Assembly (NCBI GenBank): GCA_006227085.1
Contig: SBFY01000037.1
Location: forward strand, 1-5,450
From: Gammaproteobacteria bacterium
Lineage (GTDB): Bacteria; Pseudomonadota; Gammaproteobacteria; Pseudomonadales; M0112
Direction of reading: 5' to 3'
DNA: 5,450 nucleotides
Of the stretch, positions 1 to 5,450 are shown piece after piece. Both the position numbers and the translations under genes were made by a program. Under the pieces are notes generated by a model that saw nothing but the letters and a program-made list of their open reading frames with translations, did not search any database and was not told where the DNA came from. Each line of letters opens with the position of its first letter. Position 1 is the first letter of the stretch.

Positions 1-303
1 GGGCATGAGTCGCGCCAGAAAACGTTGCACCATATCCAGCGTGATGGCGGTGTTGGCATCCATGGCCGCAATGCTCAAATCCGCATCCTTCCGGAAAGAC
101 CATCCGAACGGCTTGTTGCGATCATCACACTGCAGCGGCAGATGATCTGCCAGCGCGAGCAAGTCGCGCTGGATGGTGCGCTCGGTGACTTCCATGTCTT
201 CCTGGTCACGCAGGTACTCCTGAAGCTCCTTGGTGGTGATCTTCCTGGGCGCTCGTGGAATCCGCCTGAGCATCAGGATTTGTCGCAGCGCGGCTTCAGC
301 CAT
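1..303 (-). CDS. WYL-family transcriptional regulator, N-terminal HTH part (C-terminus outside window)
   Basis: Reading leftward from an ATG at 303-301, the frame stays open for 101 codons to the window edge. The N-terminal part looks like a DeoR/WYL-type winged helix-turn-helix: helix 1 around residues 3-13 (AALRQILMLRRIP), helix 2 around 23-32 (TTKELQEYLR), a recognition helix around 40-51 with the hallmark TERTIQRDL, and a wing around 58-71 ending in FGWSF. The WYL ligand-sensing and C-terminal dimerisation regions would lie beyond position 1, so the WYL assignment rests on the N-terminal pattern alone. GAGGTGA (313-307) is a strong ribosome binding site just upstream. WYL proteins such as BrxR and CapW are known to repress neighbouring phage-defence operons. 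Divergent placement from the AAA+/HEPN genes suggests, by inference, that this protein controls them and itself through the shared 84-bp region. A different DeoR/HTH_11 regulator is the main alternative. Confidence 0.85.
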   Translation of the reverse strand, partial: MAEAALRQILMLRRIPRAPRKITTKELQEYLRDQEDMEVTERTIQRDLLALADHLPLQCDDRNKPFGWSFRKDADLSIAAMDANTAITLDMVQRFLARLMP

Positions 304-327
304 AAATCACCTCGGACATATAGTGTC

Positions 328-371
328 GGATGTTGGCAGCTTAATAGGTTTCCAGGACATTGCCAACAACC
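328..371. promoter_or_regulatory. Inverted-repeat operator candidate with overlapping divergent promoters
   Basis: The 84-bp divergent gap contains TGTTGGCA (331-338) and its exact reverse complement TGCCAACA (361-368). Skipping one mismatched pair, the symmetry extends to arms 328-338 and 361-371 with 10 of 11 positions complementary; equivalent positions of the 8-bp arms are 30 bp apart, about three helical turns. Each arm contains TTGGCA, one base from the sigma-70 -35 consensus. With 17-bp spacers these pair with weak -10 candidates GACATT (356-361, rightward) and TAAGCT (343-338, leftward), each matching 3 of 6. A regulator bound here would block both directions. A smaller dyad, GACA-N5-TGTC (315-327), lies nearer the regulator gene. 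The repeat is directly seen; its role as the WYL regulator's operator is inference. Confidence 0.5.
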
Positions 372-387
372 CGGACGGGAGCACACC

Positions 388-2460
388 ATGACCCTATCCC
401 TGATACCCGACACCCTGCGTCACAACGATAACTACATTGCCATCTGGTGCTTACGCGCCCTATTGGATCTGAAACTGCTGGAGCGATTTTCCCGCAATCG
501 TCATGGTACCCCTGCCCTGGATGACAATCTGATCGAATTCCTGGGGCTGGAAGGCATCAATGACGATAGCCCGCTCAAGCAAGTACGGAAAATCTTGTCC
601 CAACGCCTCAAAAGCCTGCCGCATACCGACCCGACCCAAAGCATACTCGGGGCCAATGTCCGGCTACTGAAGCAAAGGTTGCAGTTATCCGATACCGAAG
701 CGGATGTCCTGCTACTGGCCATCGCTTCGCAAACCCACCCGGTACTGGACGAGCTGATGGATAGCATCGGCAAGATCGACTTCCATAGGCTGGTTTTTCT
801 GGTGTCCGGTTTATTGCAGCGCCCTATAAAGGATGTATCTGCCGCATTGGGCCATGGTAGCCAACTCGCTCATTCAGGCATTCTTAGGCTGGAATGCCCG
901 CGGTATGGTAACCAGTTTTCTTCCTGGTTCTCATTTATAGAGGGCCTGGAAATCAAGCTACTGCAGGAAGGCCAGACTGCAGAGAATATCCTGGCTCCCT
1001 ATATCGCCACCGCATCTCCAGCAAAGTTTGGCCCACGGGATTTTTCACACATCGCCGCTCATTACCAGGACATCCGGCAATACCTGAAAGGCGTTCGCCA
1101 GCAGCACGCCAAAGGCGCCAATGTACTGGTGTACGGCCCGCCCGGCACCGGTAAAACCGAAATGGTAAAAACCCTGGCCGCAGAGCTTGGTGTCAGCTTG
1201 CATGAAATCGGCATTTTTCTTGCCGATGGTGACCCTATTGACCCAATGGGCCGGCTACGCTCCTACCGCTGGGCACAACATATGCTGGCCGATACGCCCG
1301 ACTCCCTGCTGCTGTTCGACGAGATCGAAGATGTTTTTCCGAAGGGCGGTATTTTCTTTGCCGCTGCAAAGCACGCTGGTAAAGGCTGGATCAACCGGAT
1401 GCTGGAAGAAAATCCTGTACCTACTTTCTGGCTAAGCAATGAGATCGGGCAACTTGACCCTGCCATGATTCGCCGCTTTGACCTGGTGGTTGAAATCAAG
1501 GCGCCCAATGCCAAAACGCGGCAGCGCTTGCTGCAAGATGCCGTCAGTGACTTAAAGGTAACGCCGCGCTGGGTGCAGGACATCGCCCGCAATGAAAACC
1601 TGGCGCCTGCACACCTCGAGCGCGCCGCACGCGTTGCCAGGTTGAGTGGCGCGACCGGTGATAAGGCCGAAACCAGCATGAGCGCGCAAATCGAGTCTTC
1701 ACAGAAAGCGATGGGGCTGCGCGAACAGATACCGGATTACCACAGCGAAACGCCGTATGACCCGGCTCTCTCCAACACCAACCAGGATATTGAGCGTATC
1801 GTAACGGCACTGGCCAAAAGCGGTGAAGGCCGCCTTTGCCTGTACGGCCCACCCGGCACCGGCAAAACCGGTTTTGCCTATTATCTCGGCCTGAAACTGG
1901 GCAAACCGGTCATTGCCAAGCCAGCTTCGCAATTACTGGGGATGTTTGTCGGGGAATCAGAAAAAAACATTGCCCGGGCATTTTCAGAAGCTACCGAAAA
2001 TAGCGCTATCCTGTTACTGGATGAGGCCGACAGCCTGATTCACGATCGCGCCGGCCACCAGCGCAGCTGGGAAACCACACAGGTCAATGAACTGCTGATG
2101 CAGCTCGAACGCTTTCGCGGCATTGTGATCGCCAGCACCAACCTGCTGGAGAAAGTCGATTCCGCTGCGATGCGCCGCTTCGATTTCAAGATCCATTTTG
2201 ATTACCTGAAGCCCGATCAGGCCGAAGCGATGTTCATCAAACTGTTGCGGCAGCACCGTTACCGCAAGCCATTAACAGAAGCGCAGCAAAAACGGCTGCG
2301 GACGATCGCACCGCTGACGCCGGCCTGTTTTGCGGTGGCCGCGCGGCAGGCGCGTATTTATGGCGAAAAGCTGACGGCGGATACCTTGCTCGAAACACTG
2401 ACGGAGGAATCAGCGATGCTGGACAGGGATGCCAGCCGCCCGATCGGCTTTGTGCACTGA
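388..2460 (+). CDS. Tandem AAA+ ATPase (Ycf46/Vps4/SpoVK-like), first gene of a WYL-associated operon
   Basis: The protein has 690 residues: an N-terminal, mostly helical region of about 210 residues with no motif I recognise, then two AAA+ modules. Module 1 has Walker A GPPGTGKT at 250-257, Walker B LLLFDEIED at 307-315, sensor-1-like Asn351 and RRFD at 362-365. Module 2 has Walker A at 487-494, Walker B ILLLDEADSL at 541-550, sensor-1-like Asn585 and RRFDF at 596-600. Module 2 also has a pore-loop-like GMFVGESEKN (518-527) as in substrate-threading AAA+ proteins; module 1 lacks it. No protease or nuclease domain and no signal peptide were seen, so a cytosolic ATP-driven remodeller or sensor is likely. 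The frame is open back to position 25, but the ATG at 388 is preferred: CGGGAG precedes it by 6 bases, the upstream part overlaps the regulator gene antisense, and homology-like sequence begins only afterwards. The HEPN-like gene follows after 36 bp. The trigger and substrate are unknown. Confidence 0.9.
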   Translation: MTLSLIPDTLRHNDNYIAIWCLRALLDLKLLERFSRNRHGTPALDDNLIEFLGLEGINDDSPLKQVRKILSQRLKSLPHTDPTQSILGANVRLLKQRLQLSDTEADVLLLAIASQTHPVLDELMDSIGKIDFHRLVFLVSGLLQRPIKDVSAALGHGSQLAHSGILRLECPRYGNQFSSWFSFIEGLEIKLLQEGQTAENILAPYIATASPAKFGPRDFSHIAAHYQDIRQYLKGVRQQHAKGANVLVYGPPGTGKTEMVKTLAAELGVSLHEIGIFLADGDPIDPMGRLRSYRWAQHMLADTPDSLLLFDEIEDVFPKGGIFFAAAKHAGKGWINRMLEENPVPTFWLSNEIGQLDPAMIRRFDLVVEIKAPNAKTRQRLLQDAVSDLKVTPRWVQDIARNENLAPAHLERAARVARLSGATGDKAETSMSAQIESSQKAMGLREQIPDYHSETPYDPALSNTNQDIERIVTALAKSGEGRLCLYGPPGTGKTGFAYYLGLKLGKPVIAKPASQLLGMFVGESEKNIARAFSEATENSAILLLDEADSLIHDRAGHQRSWETTQVNELLMQLERFRGIVIASTNLLEKVDSAAMRRFDFKIHFDYLKPDQAEAMFIKLLRQHRYRKPLTEAQQKRLRTIAPLTPACFAVAARQARIYGEKLTADTLLETLTEESAMLDRDASRPIGFVH

Positions 2461-2472
2461 GCGCATTATAAT
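2444..2472 (+). promoter_or_regulatory. Possible internal promoter for the HEPN gene
   Basis: A perfect sigma-70 -10 hexamer TATAAT (2467-2472) lies in the 36-bp gap between the ATPase stop and the HEPN start. The -35 position at 17-bp spacing (2444-2449, TCGGCT) matches consensus at only 3 of 6 positions, and there is no extended -10. Initiation about 7 bases downstream would give a leader of roughly 17 nt that still contains the ribosome binding site. A chance match is possible. Confidence 0.3.
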
Positions 2473-2496
2473 TGCCCAGGAACAGGAGCAATCACG

Positions 2497-3162
2497 ATGC
2501 GCGCACAGGCACTGCAAGACAAACAACGATCCCTGCGCGGCACCCTGCCAGAGCCGACCGCGATACGGCTATGGCGTGCCGCCAGCTGGCTGGCCTGCGC
2601 GGAAGCCCAGGAAGAAAACCCCGACCTGCAGTTCATCAGCCTGTGGATTGCCTTTAATGCCTGTTACAGCGTGGACGAAGAACGCCCGCAAGGCCTCGGC
2701 GAGCGCGATGTTTTCCAGGGCTTTACACACAAACTGGCCAAGCATGATCAAACCAAGCGTATTTATAACTGCCTGTGGCAAACCTATAGCGGCCCAGTGC
2801 GGACATTGATCAACAACCAGTATGTGTTTGCGCCATTCTGGGAGGCCCAGCGCCTGATCAGCAATAACCAGCCTGATACCAGCAACTGGAAAATCCGCTT
2901 TGAAAAATCCTCCAAGGCGGCCATGGGGTTTCTGGCGCAACAGGATGTACCCGGCCTGCTCAGCGTGGTGCTTGATCGCCTGTATGTGTTGCGCAACCAG
3001 CTGATGCACGGCGGCGCCACATGGAACAGCCAAGTAAACCGCCCGCAGGTGCAAGACGGCTGCCACATCATGATGACGCTGATGCCGCTGGTGATCGACA
3101 CCATGCTGGACGCGGGCGCCGAAGACTGGGGCGAGATTTTTTATCCCGTCATGAAGCCTTGA
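2497..3162 (+). CDS. HEPN-domain protein, putative ribonuclease/effector
   Basis: This 221-residue protein is probably all-helical and soluble. Its key feature is RNQLMHGG at 166-173, fitting the HEPN catalytic signature R-[N/D/H]-x3-H (Arg166, Asn167, His171), which in HEPN toxins and RNases forms a metal-independent RNA-cleaving site across a dimer. It is preceded by a hydrophobic helix (about 154-165, LLSVVLDRLYVL) and followed by another (about 191-204), as expected for the HEPN helical bundle. An N-terminal stretch FISLWIAFNACY (46-57) recalls helix 1 of Apea-like HEPN proteins. The ATG at 2497 is supported by AGGAG at 2484-2488, 8 bases upstream. The gene follows the tandem ATPase by 36 bp and is very likely co-transcribed. 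Inferred role: RNA-cleaving effector controlled by the ATPase. A non-catalytic HEPN adaptor is possible, but the intact motif argues against it. Its stop is 3 bp from the stop of the converging dehydrogenase gene. Confidence 0.85.
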   Translation: MRAQALQDKQRSLRGTLPEPTAIRLWRAASWLACAEAQEENPDLQFISLWIAFNACYSVDEERPQGLGERDVFQGFTHKLAKHDQTKRIYNCLWQTYSGPVRTLINNQYVFAPFWEAQRLISNNQPDTSNWKIRFEKSSKAAMGFLAQQDVPGLLSVVLDRLYVLRNQLMHGGATWNSQVNRPQVQDGCHIMMTLMPLVIDTMLDAGAEDWGEIFYPVMKP

Positions 3163-3165
3163 TTA

Positions 3166-3927
3166 TCACTTCTTCACCGAGCCACCGCCATCCACGGACA
3201 GGATCTGGCCGGTGATGAATGAGGCACGGTCCGACAGCAGGAACACTACGGCCTCGGCAATCTCGCGCGGTTCACCCAGGCGATTCATCAGCGATTGCTT
3301 TTCCAGTTGTTTGGCCATGTCTGGCTGTTCCTTGAAATACTTTTCCACGCCGGGTGTGCGGATCACGCCGGGCGACACGGCATTGATGCGAATGCCCTGG
3401 TGACCGTATTCGGTCGCCGCACTCTGCGTCAGGGTGTTCACGCCGGCCTTGGCCGCTGCATACGCCGTGTTGAAGGCCTGCCCACGCAACGAAGCGTTGG
3501 AAGAAATATTGACGATGGCGCCACCACCGCTGGCCAGCATCGCGGGGATTTCATACTTCATGCACAGCCAGGTATTGGTCAGGCACATTTCCAGTGTCTG
3601 GTCGAACACGCTGCGTTCATACAAATGGATCGGCCCGCTGCCGCGACTAAGCGCCGCACTGTTGCAGGCAATGTCGAGACGGCCAAAACTGTCGAGCGCT
3701 TTCTGGATGGTCGCCTGCACCTGCGCTTCATCACTGACATCACCGTGCACAAACACCGCCTCGCCACCAGCCTCACGAATGCGTTGCACCGTGGCTTCAC
3801 CGGCCTCGGTGTTGAAATCGGCCACCACCACCTTGGCGCCTTCTTCTGCCATCAAACAGGCAATTTCGCGGCCGATACCCATGCCGGCACCCGTCACCAA
3901 ACCCACTTTACCTTCCACCATGCCCAT
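3166..3927 (-). CDS. Short-chain dehydrogenase/reductase (SDR), classical type, likely NAD-dependent
   Basis: The 253-residue protein is the usual length for a classical SDR. The Rossmann nucleotide motif TGAGMGIG is at 12-19. Asp37 at the end of the second beta strand (VVVADF) indicates preference for NAD(H). The adenine-site motif D63-V64 is present. The catalytic tetrad is intact: Asn118, Ser143, Tyr156 and Lys160 (YAAAK). The usual NNAG is replaced by NSAA (89-92). The C-terminus ends in the family's ITGQxLxVDGG pattern. The first ATG (3927) is preferred because AAGGGGAA (3940-3933) precedes it by 5 bases and overlaps the stop codon of the upstream gene; an ATG two codons later is possible. 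The gap to that gene is 11 bp, so the two are almost certainly one operon and may be translationally coupled. It likely oxidises a secondary alcohol or reduces a ketone; the substrate cannot be read. Annotation names such as glucose 1-dehydrogenase would be over-specific. Confidence 0.93.
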   Translation of the reverse strand: MGMVEGKVGLVTGAGMGIGREIACLMAEEGAKVVVADFNTEAGEATVQRIREAGGEAVFVHGDVSDEAQVQATIQKALDSFGRLDIACNSAALSRGSGPIHLYERSVFDQTLEMCLTNTWLCMKYEIPAMLASGGGAIVNISSNASLRGQAFNTAYAAAKAGVNTLTQSAATEYGHQGIRINAVSPGVIRTPGVEKYFKEQPDMAKQLEKQSLMNRLGEPREIAEAVVFLLSDRASFITGQILSVDGGGSVKK

Positions 3928-3938
3928 GCTGGTTCCCC

Positions 3939-4754
3939 TTAACGATCGGCTGCCTGGTTATCAAGATTGGTCAAATCGAATTGCGGCACATGCATCTGTG
4001 CGGTCTTGCCGCCATCGACCGGCAAGATGGTTGCGGTAATAAACGATGCATCATCCGATGCGAGAAAGCACACGGCTTCAGCCACTTCTTCCGGGGTGGC
4101 TGCGCGTTTCATCGGAATGGCATCGCAAATGACTTTTTTCACCGCCGCGTTCTTGCCGGTGGCGGCATTCAAACCCGGTGTGTCTACCGCGCCGGGCGCC
4201 ACCACATTGACGCGCACATTGTGTGGCGCGCCTTCCATCGCGGCGCAGGCGCTGAAATGATTCAGGGCCGCCTTGGAGGCACCGTAAGCGCCGGAGGCTT
4301 CCGCCGCACGCAAGCTGCTCACGGAAGAAATGTTGACGATCGATCCGGATTTCTGCGGGATCATGATCTTGAACGCGGCCTGCATGCCAACGAACACGCT
4401 GTCGAGTCCCGCGCCAAAGTTTTTCTTCCAGTCCTCGAACGACTGCTCCACCAGCATGCCGCCAATCACTGACGGCGCGTTATTGATAAGGACATCCAGC
4501 CGGCCATATTGCTTGGCGGTGTCTTCAATCAACTGGCGAAAGGCATCGGCATCACCGACATCCAGGCCGACGCTGACAAAGCGCCCACCTTCCTGCTCGA
4601 TGGCTGCTACCAATTCATCCAGTTTCGGTTTGCGCCGTGCGCAGCCAATCACGATCGCGCCCTCCCGCGCCAGTTGTTTGGCGATGGCGCGGCCAATGCC
4701 CATGCTGGCACCGGTCACGATGGCGACTTTGTCCTGGAAGCGTTTACGCGTCAT
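3939..4754 (-). CDS. Short-chain dehydrogenase/reductase (SDR), classical type, likely NADP-dependent
   Basis: With the chosen start the protein has 271 residues. Features are TGASMGIG at 14-21, Arg40-Arg41 after the second beta strand (GCARRK, basic residues favouring NADP(H)), Asp65-Val66, NNAP at 91-94 in place of NNAG, and the catalytic set Asn112, Ser144, Tyr157 and Lys161 (YGASK). After the family's LPVDGG ending there is a tail of about 21 residues (KTAQMHVPQFDLTN and onward) that the sister SDR lacks. The ATG at 4754 is preferred because AAGGTAGG (4769-4762) lies 7 bases upstream and the core begins soon after; an in-frame ATG at 4778 would add 8 residues and overlap the hot-dog gene's stop. 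The gene lies between the hot-dog hydratase and the NAD-type SDR. The opposite cofactor preference suggests the two SDRs catalyse different steps, or opposing directions, of one pathway (inference). Confidence 0.92.
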   Translation of the reverse strand: MTRKRFQDKVAIVTGASMGIGRAIAKQLAREGAIVIGCARRKPKLDELVAAIEQEGGRFVSVGLDVGDADAFRQLIEDTAKQYGRLDVLINNAPSVIGGMLVEQSFEDWKKNFGAGLDSVFVGMQAAFKIMIPQKSGSIVNISSVSSLRAAEASGAYGASKAALNHFSACAAMEGAPHNVRVNVVAPGAVDTPGLNAATGKNAAVKKVICDAIPMKRAATPEEVAEAVCFLASDDASFITATILPVDGGKTAQMHVPQFDLTNLDNQAADR

Positions 4755-4761
4755 GGTCTTG

Positions 4762-4778
4762 CCTACCTTGTTACTCAT
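4762..4778 (-). promoter_or_regulatory. Stop/start overlap and ribosome binding site deciding the SDR start
   Basis: Leftward from 4778 the sequence reads ATGAGTAA, which contains a possible SDR start (4778-4776) and the hot-dog gene's TAA stop (4773-4771). The better ribosome binding site, AAGGTAGG (4769-4762), lies after this and serves the ATG at 4754. The upstream ATG has only AGGA about 14 bases away. Either start implies close translational coupling between the two genes. Confidence 0.45.
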
Positions 4779-5450
4779 GATTGTGTGATTCATCCTGTGC
4801 CGGCAGCTGCAGCGTTGCCTTGCCGGCCACATGCGTTCCCAACCGGTTACGGCCTTCAAATGCCACGCTGACCTGCACATGGCGGCCGTTGCGTTGCAAC
4901 TCATCAATCGTGCCCTGCAAGCGCATCACATCGCCCGGCGTGTTCGGCGCCATCAGCCGGAACTGCATATGCGTGAGCCGGCTGGCTGGGCCTGCCCAAT
5001 CGCTCAGGTAGCGGGCGCACAGGCCATTGGTGGTGAGGATGTTCATGAAAATGTCCGGCATTGCTGCAGCGCGCGCGGCTTCGGCATTGTGATGCACGGG
5101 AATGAAATCCTGCGTGGCAATGGCACCGGACACGATCAGCTTGTGCGTGATGGGAATCACCAGCTCCGGCAGCGCATCGCCAACCGTCAGGCGGGACGGG
5201 TCAATGTCGGCAAAATCCGGCTGCCAGCCTTGCGCTGTTGCACTGGTTGCTGGATGGCTGGCTGCTGGTGTGTTGGCTGCTTGTGCACTGGCTGCCGCTG
5301 GCCGGTACTGGAAATAGGTGATCACGGCCTCCGCAAAACACTCGCCACTGCCAACCTGGTATTCGACTTTCTCGCTGACGAAAAAGCCCTTGCCCAAGGC
5401 CGTGGTTTTTTCATCACTGATCGACACCACCGTGGTGTGGTGATGCACGC
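4771..5450 (-). CDS. MaoC/hot-dog enoyl-CoA hydratase-like protein with FAS1-like N-terminal part (5' end outside window)
   Basis: The last 225 or so codons are visible; the frame is open to the window edge and the GTG at 5448 is unlikely to be the true start. Numbering from that GTG, residues 1-50 look like the second half of a FAS1-like/MaoC N-terminal hot-dog domain (TTALGKGFFVSEKVEY, then FAEAVITYFQYRP). A low-complexity Ala/Pro/Thr/Ser linker follows at 51-74. A C-terminal hot-dog domain holds the (R)-specific hydratase D-x4-H dyad, Asp114 and His119 in ATQDFIPVHHN. The continuation DIFMNILTTNGL and DWAGPASR strongly recalls ChsH1-type hydratases of actinobacterial steroid side-chain degradation (from memory, not a search). 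It probably adds water across an enoyl-CoA double bond in the cytosol. It is first of the three visible genes of the operon, 16 bp from the next start. Steroid specificity is inference; a generic MaoC dehydratase is the safe call. Confidence 0.85.
   Translation of the reverse strand, partial: VHHHTTVVSISDEKTTALGKGFFVSEKVEYQVGSGECFAEAVITYFQYRPAAASAQAANTPAASHPATSATAQGWQPDFADIDPSRLTVGDALPELVIPITHKLIVSGAIATQDFIPVHHNAEAARAAAMPDIFMNILTTNGLCARYLSDWAGPASRLTHMQFRLMAPNTPGDVMRLQGTIDELQRNGRHVQVSVAFEGRNRLGTHVAGKATLQLPAQDESHNHE

Noticed and set aside
315..327. Short dyad GACA-N5-TGTC beside the regulator start as a second operator
   Set aside because: Four-base arms are too short to support on their own; it is mentioned only as a possible secondary half of the control region.
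25..387. N-terminal extension of the AAA+ ATPase frame upstream to position 25
   Set aside because: It runs antisense through the WYL regulator gene and the intergenic region, its translation has no domain-like character, and a ribosome binding site fits the ATG at 388.
1131..1870. Direct DNA repeat of about 29 bases with 2 mismatches at 1131-1159 and 1842-1870
   Set aside because: Both copies encode the Walker A loop (YGPPGTGKT) of the two AAA+ modules with similar codon choice, so it is a protein-motif repeat rather than a mobile or recombination repeat.
2569..3066. Leftward open frame of about 165 codons over the HEPN gene
   Set aside because: It is antisense to the HEPN gene, has no convincing motif, and is explained by codon composition of the real gene.
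3295..3942. Rightward open frame of about 215 codons over the first SDR
   Set aside because: It is an antisense shadow of a gene with a full SDR motif set; its translation is His/Thr/Ala-rich with no recognisable motif.
4755..4907. Long N-terminal extension of the NADP-type SDR up to position 4907
   Set aside because: It lies wholly inside or over the hot-dog gene in another frame, is Cys/Trp/Arg-rich without SDR character, and good starts exist at 4754 or 4778.
1..5450. CRISPR array, tRNA, rRNA, insertion sequence or riboswitch
   Set aside because: No regularly spaced repeats, cloverleaf-like segments, transposase genes with terminal repeats, or long noncoding stretches are present; the window is almost fully coding.

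Overview
The window reads as moderately GC-rich proteobacterial DNA, most likely gammaproteobacterial or a close relative; this is inferred from gene style only, since no rRNA or marker gene is present. It holds two unrelated gene blocks that converge near position 3164. No RNA gene, CRISPR array, insertion sequence or attachment site was seen.

Left block (1-3162): a divergent regulator/effector-type cassette. A WYL-family transcription regulator, cut by the window edge after its N-terminal winged helix-turn-helix, runs leftward from 303. Across an 84-bp intergenic region, a 690-residue protein with two complete AAA+ ATPase domains runs rightward (388-2460), followed 36 bp later by a 221-residue protein with an R-x4-H motif typical of HEPN ribonucleases (2497-3162). 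The intergenic region carries a nearly perfect inverted repeat (arms 328-338 and 361-371) whose halves both contain a TTGGCA -35-like hexamer, which makes it a good candidate operator. WYL control of an ATPase plus a HEPN RNase-like protein is the kind of architecture found in anti-phage and stress-response systems. The inferred model is a silenced operon in which the AAA+ machine senses a trigger or restrains and licenses the HEPN protein. The combination suggests defence but does not prove it.

Right block (3166-5450, all leftward): a tightly packed catabolic or lipid-type operon. In transcription order it holds a MaoC/hot-dog enoyl-CoA hydratase-like protein (5' end outside the window), a short-chain dehydrogenase with an NADP-type cofactor loop, and a second short-chain dehydrogenase with an NAD-type cofactor loop. 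The hot-dog protein joins a FAS1-like N-terminal part to a C-terminal catalytic half recalling actinobacterial steroid side-chain hydratases. The set would fit hydration and oxidation steps on a CoA-linked or alicyclic substrate such as a steroid or terpenoid; the substrate is not readable from the sequence.

The two blocks meet tail to tail with only 3 bp between stop codons and no visible terminator.
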